A DNA stretch of 64,000 nt from an uncultured Pelagibacteraceae bacterium. Lineage in GTDB: Bacteria; Pseudomonadota; Alphaproteobacteria; Pelagibacterales; Pelagibacteraceae. This document shows positions 52,142-62,682 of the stretch, in pieces. A program made the position numbers and the translations under genes. The first letter of the stretch is position 1. Every line of letters begins with the position of its first letter. The DNA lies in contig CACADE010000002.1 of the NCBI GenBank assembly GCA_902531175.1, positions 1 through 64,000 on the forward strand. The letters run 5' to 3'. The notes beneath the pieces are model-generated. The model worked only from the letters and a program-made list of their open reading frames with translations, was not told where the DNA came from and did not search any database.

Positions 52142-54164
52142 GCTTAAAGTAAATGATATTGATGTTGAGGTAGAAGAAGGAACTACAGTATTGCAAGCTT
52201 GCGAACAAGCGGGAGCAGAGATACCAAGGTTCTGTTATCACGAAAAATTGTCTATAGCTGGAAATTGCAGAATGTGTTTAGTTGAAATGGAAAAATCTCC
52301 TAAGCCAATAGCATCTTGTGCTATGCCTGCTGCAGAGGGGATGGTGCTTAAAACTAATACCGAAAAAGTGAAAAAAGCAAGAAAAGGTGTAATGGAATTT
52401 TTACTAGCAAACCATCCACTAGATTGTCCAGTATGTGATCAAGGTGGTGAATGTGATTTACAAGATCAATCTATGTATTATGGAATTGATAAATCAAGAT
52501 TTAAAGAAAATAAAAGATATGTACCTGAAAAATATATGGGTCCTCTTATAAAAACGCAAATGACAAGATGCATTCATTGCACAAGATGTATAAGATTTGC
52601 AACTGAAGTTGCTGGAGTAACAGAACTTGGAGCAATTGGGAGAGGTGAGAACATGCAAATCACCACTTATTTAGAAAAAGCGATGGAGTCTGAACTCTCA
52701 GCTAATGTTATTGATTTATGTCCTGTCGGAGCACTTACATCAAAACCTTATGTCTTCGAAGCTAGACCATGGGAACTAAAAAAAACTGAGACAATTGATG
52801 TGATGGATGCTGTTGGATCAAATATAAGAGTAGATACATACGGATGGGAAGTTAAAAGAGTTCTTCCAAGAATTAACGAGGAAATAAATGAAGAATGGAT
52901 ATCTGATAAGACTAGATATGCATGTGACGGCTTAAAAAATCAAAGATTAGATACTCCCTATGTAAAGATTAATAACAAATTAAAGCCATCAAGTTGGGAC
53001 GAAGCTTTTAAAGCTGTATCTGAAAGAATTGCAAAAACAAAATCTGAAAAAATTGCTGGATTTATAGGTGATATGACAAATATGGAAACTATATATGCAG
53101 CAAAAGATTTTTTTGAAAAAACGATCAAGTCTGAAAATTTGGAATCCAGATATGAAAAATTATATATTAATACAAAGGTAAGAAGTAATTATTTATTTAA
53201 CAGTTCAATTGAAGGAATAGAAAAAAGCGATTTAATAATTCTAATAGGTGCAAATCCAAGATTTGAAGCAACTATACTAAACTCACGAATAAGAAAAAAT
53301 TATTTAAAAAATAAGACCGAAATTATATCTTTTGGTGATGTTGGTGATTTAACTTACCCTTACCAAGTAATATCGAATAATACTGACACTATAAAAGATA
53401 TTATTGATAATAAGCATGAAATTTCAGAAAAAGTTAAAAAATCGAAATATCCAAGTATAATTTTTGGACAATCAGTTCTTAAACTTAAGTCGGCACCTTA
53501 TATTTTTGAAGAATTCAAAAATTATCTATTAGAAAATGATAAAATTTCCGATGATTGGAATGCATTAAATATATTATCAAAAAATTCATCCACAGTAGGC
53601 TCATATGACTTAAATGTATTGTCAAAAAATTCTAGCTACGAAATATTGGATAAATTAGAAAACAACGAATTTGAAATTTTAATTTTATTTGGCCAAGATA
53701 ATTTAAATTTCGAGAAAAAAAATGAATTTATAATATATATAGGTAGTCACGGTGATAAAGGTGCAAGTATTGCTGATATAATTTTGCCTGGCGCTACTTA
53801 CACAGAACAAGATGGTTATTTTACAAACTTAGAAGGAAAATTACAAAAAGCCTACAAGGCGTCATATCCACCAGGTGAAGCGAAAGAGGATTGGCTAATA
53901 ATAAATGAATTGTCTTCATTCATTAAGAGAAAAAATTTATATAAAGATAAAGATCAACTTATCGACTCATTAATAAATTATTTAAATCTTAATAATAAAA
54001 AAGAAGCTGATTTTGAGGTACCTAAATATAGTTTTAAATCAGAAAAAATTATTACCGAAAAGATTGATTATTATCACACCAATGTAATAGCAAGAGCATC
54101 AAAAACAATGTCAGAGTGTAAAAATATTAGAATGAGTTTACCAAAAACTGGAACCGATAATTAA
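52134..54164 (+). CDS. nuoG: NADH-quinone oxidoreductase subunit G
   Basis: A 676-aa (75 kDa type) subunit. The N-terminal 2Fe-2S ferredoxin domain contains [40 protein letters not shown] and [17 protein letters not shown] supply the 4Fe-4S clusters. The C-terminal half is a molybdopterin-oxidoreductase-like domain without the cofactor, ending in the [20 protein letters not shown] block. It starts ATGCTTAA overlapping nuoF by 8 nt. Confidence 0.96.
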   Translation: MLKLKVNDIDVEVEEGTTVLQACEQAGAEIPRFCYHEKLSIAGNCRMCLVEMEKSPKPIASCAMPAAEGMVLKTNTEKVKKARKGVMEFLLANHPLDCPVCDQGGECDLQDQSMYYGIDKSRFKENKRYVPEKYMGPLIKTQMTRCIHCTRCIRFATEVAGVTELGAIGRGENMQITTYLEKAMESELSANVIDLCPVGALTSKPYVFEARPWELKKTETIDVMDAVGSNIRVDTYGWEVKRVLPRINEEINEEWISDKTRYACDGLKNQRLDTPYVKINNKLKPSSWDEAFKAVSERIAKTKSEKIAGFIGDMTNMETIYAAKDFFEKTIKSENLESRYEKLYINTKVRSNYLFNSSIEGIEKSDLIILIGANPRFEATILNSRIRKNYLKNKTEIISFGDVGDLTYPYQVISNNTDTIKDIIDNKHEISEKVKKSKYPSIIFGQSVLKLKSAPYIFEEFKNYLLENDKISDDWNALNILSKNSSTVGSYDLNVLSKNSSYEILDKLENNEFEILILFGQDNLNFEKKNEFIIYIGSHGDKGASIADIILPGATYTEQDGYFTNLEGKLQKAYKASYPPGEAKEDWLIINELSSFIKRKNLYKDKDQLIDSLINYLNLNNKKEADFEVPKYSFKSEKIITEKIDYYHTNVIARASKTMSECKNIRMSLPKTGTDN

Positions 54165-55162
54165 TGGCTGAATTATTTATATTTTTTGAACAAATTTATA
54201 GAATTCTGTTTCTATTGATCCCAGTTTTAGTATCTGTTGCAATGATTGTTTGGTTAGATAGAAGAGTGTGGGCATTTGTTCAAAAAAGAAGAGGTCCTAA
54301 CGTTGTTGGTCCATTTGGATTATTTCAAACATTAGCTGACGCATTAAAATACATTTTTAAAGAAATAATAATTCCAGCAAGCTCAAATAAAATTATATTT
54401 ATATTAGCCCCAATAGTTACAATGACTTTGGCTTTAATTGCTTGGGCGGTAATTCCTTTTAGTGAAACATTTGTACTAGCAGATATTAATGTTGGTATTT
54501 TATATCTTTTTGCAGTTTCATCTTTAGGTGTTTATGGAATAATTATGGGTGGATGGGCATCTAATTCAAAGTATCCTTTTCTAGGAGCTATTAGATCAGC
54601 TGCTCAAATGGTTTCTTATGAAGTTTCCATAGGCGTAATAATTATAAATGTATTACTTTGTGTAGGTTCATTAAATCTAAGTGACATCGTTTTAGCTCAA
54701 AAAGATTTATGGTTTGTAATACCTCTATTCCCAATGTTTATAATATTTTTTATTTCGGCCTTAGCAGAAACTAACAGACCACCTTTTGATTTGCCCGAAG
54801 CTGAAGCAGAGTTAGTTGCGGGTTACCAGACAGAATATTCTGGAATGATGTATGCAATGTTTTGGCTAGGGGAGTATGCTAATATTTTACTCATGTGTGC
54901 AATGGGATCTATTTTATTTCTTGGTGGTTGGTTATCTCCTATAGATTTATTTCCATTTAATGTTATTCCTGCTCCAATATGGTTAATCTTAAAAATACTC
55001 TTTTTATTTATCTTATTTGCTCTGATAAAAGCAATAGTACCAAGATACAGGTATGATCAATTAATGAAACTTGGATGGAAAATTTTTCTACCATTTTCAC
55101 TGATTTATGTAGTATTAACTGCAAGCTTTTTAATGTATTTTGATTTATTACCGGGGAATTAG
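54164..55162 (+). CDS. nuoH: NADH-quinone oxidoreductase subunit H
   Basis: A 332-aa membrane subunit with eight spans that holds the quinone chamber. [20 protein letters not shown] near residue 35 and [20 protein letters not shown] near 205 are its signatures. It overlaps nuoG by one base. The ORF-track start for nuoI lies inside it but the real nuoI start is just after its stop. Confidence 0.97.
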   Translation: MAELFIFFEQIYRILFLLIPVLVSVAMIVWLDRRVWAFVQKRRGPNVVGPFGLFQTLADALKYIFKEIIIPASSNKIIFILAPIVTMTLALIAWAVIPFSETFVLADINVGILYLFAVSSLGVYGIIMGGWASNSKYPFLGAIRSAAQMVSYEVSIGVIIINVLLCVGSLNLSDIVLAQKDLWFVIPLFPMFIIFFISALAETNRPPFDLPEAEAELVAGYQTEYSGMMYAMFWLGEYANILLMCAMGSILFLGGWLSPIDLFPFNVIPAPIWLILKILFLFILFALIKAIVPRYRYDQLMKLGWKIFLPFSLIYVVLTASFLMYFDLLPGN

Positions 55163-55163
55163 A

Positions 55164-55649
55164 ATGAGCTTAATAAGATTTTTCAAAACAATTTTTATGA
55201 TTGATTTTTTGACAGGATTAATCATGGCAATAAAAGAAATATTTAAACCAAAAAAAACAATTAATTATCCATTTGAAAAAGGCTCAATTAGTCCGAGAGC
55301 AAGGGGAGAACATGCGCTAAGAAGGTATCCAAATGGTGAGGAAAGATGTATTGCTTGTAAACTATGTGAAGCTGTTTGTCCCGCTCAGGCTATAACAATA
55401 GAGTCTAGCGAGAGAGAAGATGGAAGTAGAAAAACTACTCGTTATGATATTGATATGTTAAAATGTATTTATTGTGGTTTGTGCGAACAATCATGTCCAG
55501 TTGACGCGATAGTGCAAGGCCCAAATTTTGAATTTGCTACAGAAACAAGAGAAGAACTTTACTATAACAAAGAAAAGTTGTTAGAAAATGGAGATAGATG
55601 GGAGAATATTTTAGCAGCAAATATTAATGCTGATAGCTCACATAGATAA
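55164..55649 (+). CDS. nuoI: NADH-quinone oxidoreductase subunit I
   Basis: Start ATG at 55164 ([15 protein letters not shown]) is preferred over TTG 55140, which lies within nuoH. The 161-aa protein carries two 4Fe-4S motifs, [16 protein letters not shown] and [16 protein letters not shown], and an amphipathic N-terminal helix that lies along the membrane. Clusters N6a and N6b connect NuoG to NuoB. Confidence 0.96.
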   Translation: MSLIRFFKTIFMIDFLTGLIMAIKEIFKPKKTINYPFEKGSISPRARGEHALRRYPNGEERCIACKLCEAVCPAQAITIESSEREDGSRKTTRYDIDMLKCIYCGLCEQSCPVDAIVQGPNFEFATETREELYYNKEKLLENGDRWENILAANINADSSHR

Positions 55650-55652
55650 TCA

Positions 55653-56285
55653 ATGATTGCTCACGCAATAGTCTTTTATATATTTTCACTGATTGCAATT
55701 ATCTCTGCAATTATGGTAACTGTTTCGAAAAACACAGTTAATTCAGTTTTTTTTTTAATATTGGACTTTATTAGTATTTCTTGCCTATTCATCATGATTG
55801 GTGCAGAATTTTTAGGAATGATAATGCTTATTGTGTACGTTGGAGCAGTGGCAGTATTATTTTTATTTGTTGTTATGATGTTAAATGTTGCTCAACAAAA
55901 AAATGAATGGTTTAATTCTAGTGGAAGCAGTTCCCATATTCCGGTTGGTCTTTTAGTAAGTATAATTATATTTTTTGAATTAATTATTGTTATAGGTGGA
56001 TGGAAATATAAACCAGAATTGTTAGACTCAATTGCGATTGAAATAAATACTGACTTAACAAATACTCAATCTTTAGGAAGCGTTATATATACTGATTATA
56101 TTCATTTGTTTCAATTATCTGGAATGGTTTTATTGGTAGCCATGATTGGAGCAATTGTATTGACTTTCAGACAAAGATCTGGAGTAAAAAGACAAAGTTA
56201 TTTCAAACAAATATCAAGAGATAGAAAAGATGGTATCGAATTAGTTGATGTTGAAAATAATAAAGGAGTGAAAATAGATGCTTAG
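55653..56285 (+). CDS. nuoJ: NADH-quinone oxidoreductase subunit J
   Basis: The 210-aa membrane subunit has five spans. The conserved segment [20 protein letters not shown] lies near residue 50-70 and includes the pi-bulge region. The C-terminus is longer and charged ([20 protein letters not shown]). It overlaps nuoK by 8 nt, starting ATGCTTAG. Confidence 0.95.
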   Translation: MIAHAIVFYIFSLIAIISAIMVTVSKNTVNSVFFLILDFISISCLFIMIGAEFLGMIMLIVYVGAVAVLFLFVVMMLNVAQQKNEWFNSSGSSSHIPVGLLVSIIIFFELIIVIGGWKYKPELLDSIAIEINTDLTNTQSLGSVIYTDYIHLFQLSGMVLLVAMIGAIVLTFRQRSGVKRQSYFKQISRDRKDGIELVDVENNKGVKIDA

Positions 56286-56589
56286 CATTGGACTTGGTCA
56301 TTATTTAACTCTTGCTGCTATTATATTCACAATTGGAATTGTGGGTATTTTTCTAAATAGAAAAAATATTATCGTTATATTGATGAGTATTGAATTAATA
56401 CTTTTAGCTGTAAATATAAATTTAGTATCTTTTTCTATTTTTATTAACGATCTTAGTGGCCAGGTTTTCACATTATTCATATTAACAGTGGCTGCAGCTG
56501 AAGCGGCAATAGGACTAGCAATTATTGTGGTTTATTACAGAAACTCTGGAACAATTAGAGTTGAAGAAATCGATAGATTGAAAGGGTAA
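56278..56589 (+). CDS. nuoK: NADH-quinone oxidoreductase subunit K
   Basis: The 103-aa, three-span MrpC-like subunit has the two conserved membrane Glu residues in [15 protein letters not shown] and [16 protein letters not shown]. It takes part in proton translocation. The nuoL ATG follows its stop with no gap (56590). Confidence 0.97.
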   Translation: MLSIGLGHYLTLAAIIFTIGIVGIFLNRKNIIVILMSIELILLAVNINLVSFSIFINDLSGQVFTLFILTVAAAEAAIGLAIIVVYYRNSGTIRVEEIDRLKG

Positions 56590-58503
56590 ATGGAATATTT
56601 AATATTATTTTTACCTTTAATAGGTTCAATCATAGCGGGTTTCTTTGGCAAAACTATTGGTGATAAATTATCTCAATTCATAACATGTATTTTAGTTTCT
56701 ATTTCAGCATTATTATCTTTGTTCATATTTTTTAAGGTTGTTTCATCAGGATATGAACATAATGCAATTATTGCAACATGGATAAATTCAGGATCTTTAA
56801 ATGTAAATTGGTCAATTAAAGTTGATGCTCTTTCTGCGGTAATGTTAGTCGTGGTTACTCTAGTTTCATCCTTAGTTCATATTTATTCTGTTGGTTACAT
56901 GTCTCACGACTCACATAAACCAAGATTTATGTCCTATCTATCATTATTTACATTCGCTATGTTAACCTTAGTAACATCAGATAATTTTTTGCAATTATTC
57001 TTCGGATGGGAAGGAGTTGGTCTTTGCTCGTATTTTTTAATTGGTTTTTGGTATAAAAAAGAAACTGCTAATGCTGCAGCTATTAAGGCTTTTATAGTAA
57101 ATAGAGTTGGAGACTTTGGTTTTGCATTGGGAATTTTTTTAATATTTTATATTTTTGGCACAGTAAATTATGATGAAGTTTTTATTAAGATACCTGAAAT
57201 AATGGATCAAAAAATAAATTTTCTATCTTTTGAATTTAATACAATAGATTTAATTTGTTTATTACTTTTTATTGGAGCAATGGGAAAATCGGCACAATTT
57301 TTGCTTCATACATGGTTACCAGATGCTATGGAAGGTCCAACACCAGTATCTGCATTAATTCATGCAGCCACAATGGTAACAGCAGGAGTTTTTTTAGTAG
57401 TTAGATGTTCTCCAATTTATGAGTATTCAGAATTAGCTTTGTCTGTAATCACATTAGTTGGAATGACCACAGCTTTTTTCGCAGCTACAGTCGCCTTAGT
57501 GCAAACAGATATAAAAAAAATTATCGCTTATTCAACATGTAGTCAATTGGGATACATGTTTTTTGCAGCAGGTGTAGGTGCGTACAATGTTGCAATGTTT
57601 CATTTATTTACACATGCTTTTTTTAAAGCTTTACTTTTCTTAGGCTCTGGATCAGTAATTCATTCATTTAAAGATGAGCAAGATGTTACTAAGATGGGGG
57701 GAGTATTTAGAAAATTACCTTACACTTATGCATTAATGGTTGTGGGCACCTTAGCTTTAACAGGATTTCCTTTTTTATCAGGTTTTTATTCTAAAGATGC
57801 AATAATTGAATTTGCTTATATAAGTGACACAAAATTTGGAATTTATGCTGCTGGTATAGGCGTACTAACTGCTGTAATGACTTCTATATACTCATGGAGA
57901 TTAATATTTAAAACTTTTCATGGAGATTATAAAAATAAAGATCTTAGTATTGATACAATGCACGAGTCTCCATTAAGCATGATGTTACCTTTAGTATTAT
58001 TAGCCATTGGTGCAATTTTTTCAGGATTTTTATTTAAAGAATTGTTTATAGGTCATGATATAATGTATAATTTTTGGGGAGAATCTATAAAATTTCTAGA
58101 ACCGTTAAGAAAAGAACATCCTCCAACTTGGTTTTTGTTTTTAACTCCTACGTTAGTAGTATTAACAATTCCATTGTCATATTATCTATTTGTTAAAAAT
58201 ACTAAAATCGTAGATGAAATAGTTTCCATAAACATGCCAGTATACATATTTCTCCAAAAAAAATGGTATTTTGACGAATTATACGATCAAATTTTTATTA
58301 AACCTTCAAAAAGTTTTGGAATATTTCTTTGGAAAAAAATTGATGGATTAATAATCGATAAATTTGGACCTGATGGAATTTCAAATTTGGTAAAACTTTT
58401 TTCGTTTAAAGCAGTAAAATTTCAATCAGGTTATATTTATCAGTATGCCTTTATAATGCTTCTAGGTTTTTCAATTCTATTAACTTTATTAATAGTAAAA
58501 TAA
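56590..58503 (+). CDS. nuoL: NADH-quinone oxidoreductase subunit L
   Basis: A 637-aa antiporter-like proton-pumping subunit. Recognisable segments are FFGWEGVGLCSYFLIGFWYK near residue 137, GAMGKSAQFLLHTWLPDAME with the pumping Lys, GPTPVSALIHAATMVTAGVF and IIAYSTCSQLGYMFFAAGVG. The C-terminus contains the long lateral helix segment. Its gene ends 1 nt before nuoM. Confidence 0.97.
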   Translation: MEYLILFLPLIGSIIAGFFGKTIGDKLSQFITCILVSISALLSLFIFFKVVSSGYEHNAIIATWINSGSLNVNWSIKVDALSAVMLVVVTLVSSLVHIYSVGYMSHDSHKPRFMSYLSLFTFAMLTLVTSDNFLQLFFGWEGVGLCSYFLIGFWYKKETANAAAIKAFIVNRVGDFGFALGIFLIFYIFGTVNYDEVFIKIPEIMDQKINFLSFEFNTIDLICLLLFIGAMGKSAQFLLHTWLPDAMEGPTPVSALIHAATMVTAGVFLVVRCSPIYEYSELALSVITLVGMTTAFFAATVALVQTDIKKIIAYSTCSQLGYMFFAAGVGAYNVAMFHLFTHAFFKALLFLGSGSVIHSFKDEQDVTKMGGVFRKLPYTYALMVVGTLALTGFPFLSGFYSKDAIIEFAYISDTKFGIYAAGIGVLTAVMTSIYSWRLIFKTFHGDYKNKDLSIDTMHESPLSMMLPLVLLAIGAIFSGFLFKELFIGHDIMYNFWGESIKFLEPLRKEHPPTWFLFLTPTLVVLTIPLSYYLFVKNTKIVDEIVSINMPVYIFLQKKWYFDELYDQIFIKPSKSFGIFLWKKIDGLIIDKFGPDGISNLVKLFSFKAVKFQSGYIYQYAFIMLLGFSILLTLLIVK

Positions 58504-58504
58504 T

Positions 58505-60001
58505 ATGAATTTTCCAATTCTATCATCATTAATTTTACTTCCAACAATAGGAGCTTTATTTATTTTTTTTGTTAGAACGTCTAATTCTCAATATCAAAGT
58601 AGTAAGCATGTTGCTCTTTTTATTACTTTGGCTAATTTTTTCTTGTCTTTATATCTATGGATTGTTTTTGATAAATCTATAGTTGACTTTCAGTTTGTTG
58701 AAGAAAGAGAATGGATTTCAGGATTTGTTAATTATAAAGTAGGAGTAGATGGGATATCAATTTTATTTATTTTACTTACCACATTTATTACTCCAATTTG
58801 TGTCATAACTGTAAATGCAACTATTAAAAATAGATTAAAAGATTTTTTAATAGCGATCTTGATACTTGAAACATTTATGATTGGTGTTTTTTGCTCGTTG
58901 GACTTAGTTGTATTTTATTTATTTTTTGAAGCCGGTCTTATACCAATGTTTTTAATTATTGGAATATGGGGTGGAGAAAGAAGAGTTTATTCAGCATTTA
59001 AATTCTTTTTATATACTTTGCTAGGTTCGGTTTTAATGTTGGTTGCTATCATATCAATATATTGGATAACTGGTACAACAGATGTCATTAAGTTATATGA
59101 ATTGGGTATCGACGCTAAGTATCAAAATTTATTATGGCTAGCTTTTTTTAGTTCCTTTGCTGTTAAAACACCAATGTGGCCAGTGCATACATGGTTACCA
59201 GATGCTCATGTAGAGGCACCAACTGCTGGTTCAGTTTTACTAGCTGCTATACTTTTAAAAATGGCTGGATATGGATTTATAAGGTTTTCTTTAGGTTTGT
59301 TTCCAGATGCTTCATTATATTTTGTTCCTTTAGTTTACACACTTAGTTTGATAGCGATTATTTATACATCACTAGTAGCCTTAATGCAGGAAGATATGAA
59401 AAAACTAATAGCTTATTCGTCCGTAGCACATATGGGATTTGTAACACTAGGTATTTTCACAATGACACAGCAAGGAATAGAAGGAAGTATCTTCCAAATG
59501 ATAAGTCATGGTTTGGTCTCCGCAGCATTATTTTTATGTGTAGGAGTTGTCTATGATAGACTTCATACAAGACTTATAAATAGGTATGGAGGCTTAGTTT
59601 CTATAATGCCAAAGTATGCAATAGTTTTTATGGTTTTTACTTTGGGAGCCCTTGGATTACCTGGAACAAGCGGTTTTATTGGTGAATTTTTAGTTTTAAT
59701 GGGTACATTTAAAAAGAATGTACTGGTAGCAACGATTGCAAGTCTAGGAGTGATCTTGGGGGCGGCATATATGCTTTGGTTATACAAGAGAATTATCTTT
59801 GGAAAATTAATTAATGAAGATGTAAAAAAAATGGTTGATTTAAAAAGATTTGAAATTGTTACACTATGGCTTTTAGTATTACCAATTATTTTTTTTGGTT
59901 TTTATCCAGAGCCTTTGATTAACTCTATAGAAGTATCAGTAGCAAATATGATAGATATGAATGATTTAGACAAGATTAATAAATTAGCATTAGGCGAATA
60001 A
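58505..60001 (+). CDS. nuoM: NADH-quinone oxidoreductase subunit M
   Basis: A 498-aa antiporter-like subunit. FYLFFEAGLIPMFLIIGIWG, VKTPMWPVHTWLPDAHVEAP and GSVLLAAILLKMAGYGFIRF are diagnostic of NuoM, and KKLIAYSSVAHMGFVTLGIF follows. Proton translocation. One-base overlap with nuoN. Confidence 0.97.
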   Translation: MNFPILSSLILLPTIGALFIFFVRTSNSQYQSSKHVALFITLANFFLSLYLWIVFDKSIVDFQFVEEREWISGFVNYKVGVDGISILFILLTTFITPICVITVNATIKNRLKDFLIAILILETFMIGVFCSLDLVVFYLFFEAGLIPMFLIIGIWGGERRVYSAFKFFLYTLLGSVLMLVAIISIYWITGTTDVIKLYELGIDAKYQNLLWLAFFSSFAVKTPMWPVHTWLPDAHVEAPTAGSVLLAAILLKMAGYGFIRFSLGLFPDASLYFVPLVYTLSLIAIIYTSLVALMQEDMKKLIAYSSVAHMGFVTLGIFTMTQQGIEGSIFQMISHGLVSAALFLCVGVVYDRLHTRLINRYGGLVSIMPKYAIVFMVFTLGALGLPGTSGFIGEFLVLMGTFKKNVLVATIASLGVILGAAYMLWLYKRIIFGKLINEDVKKMVDLKRFEIVTLWLLVLPIIFFGFYPEPLINSIEVSVANMIDMNDLDKINKLALGE

Positions 60002-61416
60002 TGGAAAATCTACAACTTATAATTCCAGAGTTATTTATATCAATAATGATTATGTTTTTATTAATTTTTGGGGTATTTAAAAAAAATAGTTCTCAACTAG
60101 TTTATAATTTAACAACAGTAAGTTTAGTTGCTGCTTTGGCATTAATAATTAATTTAGACACGCAAATTCAATCATCATTATTCAATAATAGTTACAATAT
60201 AGATAGTTTAGCTAGATTTATGAAAATTCTTTTAATTTTGTCTGGGATTTTTGTAATGCTATCATCATCAAAATACATTCAGATTAGTAAAATTAGCAAA
60301 ATTGAATATCCAATTCTTATTTTATGCTCAATCTTAGGTATGATGGTAATGATTAGTTCAAATGATCTTATTGTTTTTTACATGGGATTAGAATTACAAT
60401 CACTTGCATTATATGTGTTAGCATCATTTAATAGAGATAATTTACTATCAACAGAATCTGGATTGAAATATTTTGTTTTAAGTGCTCTTTCATCTGGACT
60501 TTTATTATATGGGTGTTCACTTATTTATGGTTTTTCAGAAACAACTAATTTTAATCAAATTATGATTAATACAAAAGAAATAGAATACGGATTAACTTTT
60601 GGAATAGTATTTATTTTAGTTGGATTAGCTTTTAAAATTTCCGCTGTTCCTTTCCATATGTGGGCTCCTGATGTTTATCAAGGCTCACCAACATCTGTAA
60701 CAGTTTTTTTCGCATTACTTCCAAAAATTGCTGCATTAACAGTATTCATTAGATTTCTATATATTCCTTTTTATGAATTAGGTGATCAGTGGCAAATGAT
60801 AATTATATTTTTGTCTATTGCATCAATGGTATTCGGAGCGATAGCAGCAATTGGTCAAAAAAATCTAAAAAGACTAATAGCCTACAGCTCAATTAGTCAT
60901 ATGGGGTATGCACTCGCAGGTTTATCTACAGGTACGATACAAGGCGTGCAGAGCTCTATTACATATATAACAATTTATCTTGTTATGAATTTAGCATTTT
61001 TTAGTTGTTTGTTTATGCTTAAGCGAAACAACGAATATTATGAGAATATAGATGATTTATCGGGTCTTTCAAAAAATCATCCCTTATTGTCATTATCATT
61101 GCTTGTTGTGCTATTCTCTTTGGCGGGAATACCACCACTAGCTGGTTTTTTTGCAAAATTTTATATTTTTGTGGCTGTAATAAATGAAAAAATGTATTTT
61201 TTAGCAATAGTTGGACTGCTAGCAACAGTAATCGCTGCTTTTTATTATTTAAGAATAATCAAAATAATATATTTCGACCCAGAAAAAGAGAGATTTGAAT
61301 CGAAACATAATTTAGGTTTAAAATTTACACTAGTAGCATCAACTTTTTTCATTCTTGCTTACTTTATTTATCCAAGTGGAATAGTAGATATAATTTCACA
61401 AATAAACATTAATTAA
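60001..61416 (+). CDS. nuoN: NADH-quinone oxidoreductase subunit N
   Basis: A 471-aa antiporter-like subunit. Signature segments are FYMGLELQSLALYVLASFNR near residue 125, AFKISAVPFHMWAPDVYQGS near 210 with SPTSVTVFFALLPKIAAL, and KRLIAYSSISHMGYALAGLS. Last complex I gene, overlapping birA by one base, so translation of the biotin ligase is coupled to it. Confidence 0.96.
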   Translation: MENLQLIIPELFISIMIMFLLIFGVFKKNSSQLVYNLTTVSLVAALALIINLDTQIQSSLFNNSYNIDSLARFMKILLILSGIFVMLSSSKYIQISKISKIEYPILILCSILGMMVMISSNDLIVFYMGLELQSLALYVLASFNRDNLLSTESGLKYFVLSALSSGLLLYGCSLIYGFSETTNFNQIMINTKEIEYGLTFGIVFILVGLAFKISAVPFHMWAPDVYQGSPTSVTVFFALLPKIAALTVFIRFLYIPFYELGDQWQMIIIFLSIASMVFGAIAAIGQKNLKRLIAYSSISHMGYALAGLSTGTIQGVQSSITYITIYLVMNLAFFSCLFMLKRNNEYYENIDDLSGLSKNHPLLSLSLLVVLFSLAGIPPLAGFFAKFYIFVAVINEKMYFLAIVGLLATVIAAFYYLRIIKIIYFDPEKERFESKHNLGLKFTLVASTFFILAYFIYPSGIVDIISQININ

Positions 61417-61934
61417 TGAAACTCAAAATATATTCTTATAAGGGTGTCAAAAGCACTAATGATACAGCAATAAGATTAATCAAAAAAAATATAAAACAAG
61501 GTATAGTTACAAGCGATATCCAGACTAATGGAAAAGGACAAAGAGGAAAAAAATGGGTTTCAAGAAGAGGAAATCTTTTTATTTCAATTTTTTTTCCTAT
61601 AAGAAAAAGCTTAAATTTAACAAAAATTACATTTTCAAATCTTAAAATAATAAAAAATATTTTAAAAAATATTGTTCCATATAAAATCAATATTAAACTA
61701 CCGAATGATTTAAAAATAATGAACAAAAAGGTATGTGGAATACTACAAGAAATAATTTATTATAATGAAATTAAATTTCTAATTATTGGAGTAGGTATTA
61801 ATATAAAAAGTAGTCCAATAATAAAAGAATATGAAACAACTTATATAAATAAATATAATAATAAAATTAACAAAAATAAAATAATAAATTTTATAAAAAA
61901 TAACTTCGAAAAAAAATATTCTTATTATGCTTAA
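61416..61934 (+). CDS. birA: Minimal biotin--protein ligase (BirA catalytic domain)
   Basis: A 172-aa protein with biotin ligase motifs: SYKGVKSTNDTAIRLIKK (substrate SThow-like start), the biotinoyl-AMP loop TNGKGQRGKKWVSRRGNLF, KLPNDLKIMNKKVCGILQE with the catalytic Lys and FLIIGVGINIKS. It lacks an N-terminal DNA-binding domain and the usual C-terminal SH3-like domain, so it is a short ligase that biotinylates acetyl-CoA carboxylase carrier protein. It is extremely Lys/Asn/Ile rich. It overlaps nuoN by 1 nt and coaX by 8 nt. Confidence 0.88.
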   Translation: MKLKIYSYKGVKSTNDTAIRLIKKNIKQGIVTSDIQTNGKGQRGKKWVSRRGNLFISIFFPIRKSLNLTKITFSNLKIIKNILKNIVPYKINIKLPNDLKIMNKKVCGILQEIIYYNEIKFLIIGVGINIKSSPIIKEYETTYINKYNNKINKNKIINFIKNNFEKKYSYYA

Positions 61935-62682
61935 TTTTTACATTATAGGAGATATTGGAAATACTGATATAAAAATCTGCGTATACAAAAATAAAAATAT
62001 TGTCAAAAAAATCAGACTTTCTACAAATAAAGTGAATTTAAAATATTTAAAAAAAAATTTAAATATTTTGAGAAAATATGATAAAAAATTAAAGCAAATT
62101 TTATTTTGTTCCGTTGTACCAAATTGTTACAAAAAAATTAAAAATTATTTTAAATTATATTTTAATACAAGTTGTAATGAGCTAAAAAATCTTAATTTAA
62201 GTAAATTATTAAGTATAAAAGTTAATAGAAAACAAATTGGTTCTGATAGACTGGCTAATGCAATATCAGTAATCGACAATAAAAATAATTATATTGTAGT
62301 AGATTTTGGAACAGCAACTAATTTTGATGTAATTTCAGCAAATAGTTATAACGGAGGAGTAATTGCTCCTGGAATAAATCTATCATTAGTAAATTTATCT
62401 AAAAAAGCATCTTTAATACCTAGTGTAAAACTTAAAAAATCGAACAACGTTTTAGGTAAAAATACTATAAGTGCAATTAATTCAGGATTTTTCTTCGGTT
62501 ATACTGGTCTGATTGACAATATAATTCATTCCATTATTAAACAAACCAAAAAAAAATATAAAATAATATTTACTGGTGGACTAGCAAAAATGTTTAAAAA
62601 TTCTTTAAAACTTAAAGTAAAAATAAGGACTAATTTAACTACTGATGGAGTTTTAAAGGCTGCTATGTGTTTAAATAGATGA
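61927..62682 (+). CDS. coaX: Type III pantothenate kinase
   Basis: The 251-aa kinase has the ASKHA-fold motifs of CoaX: IGDIGNTDIKICVYKN at the start, QIGSDRLANAISVID near residue 110, YIVVDFGTATNFDVI near 125, GGVIAPGINLSLVNLSKKAS near 145 and IIFTGGLAKMF near the end. It phosphorylates pantothenate in CoA synthesis. The start ATGCTTAA overlaps birA by 8 nt and its TGA overlaps the RNase J ATG (ATGA). Confidence 0.93.
   Translation: MLNFYIIGDIGNTDIKICVYKNKNIVKKIRLSTNKVNLKYLKKNLNILRKYDKKLKQILFCSVVPNCYKKIKNYFKLYFNTSCNELKNLNLSKLLSIKVNRKQIGSDRLANAISVIDNKNNYIVVDFGTATNFDVISANSYNGGVIAPGINLSLVNLSKKASLIPSVKLKKSNNVLGKNTISAINSGFFFGYTGLIDNIIHSIIKQTKKKYKIIFTGGLAKMFKNSLKLKVKIRTNLTTDGVLKAAMCLNR

Noticed and set aside
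55140-55163. Upstream TTG start for nuoI
   Set aside because: It lies inside nuoH, while the ATG at 55164 gives the normal NuoI N-terminus 1 nt after the nuoH stop.
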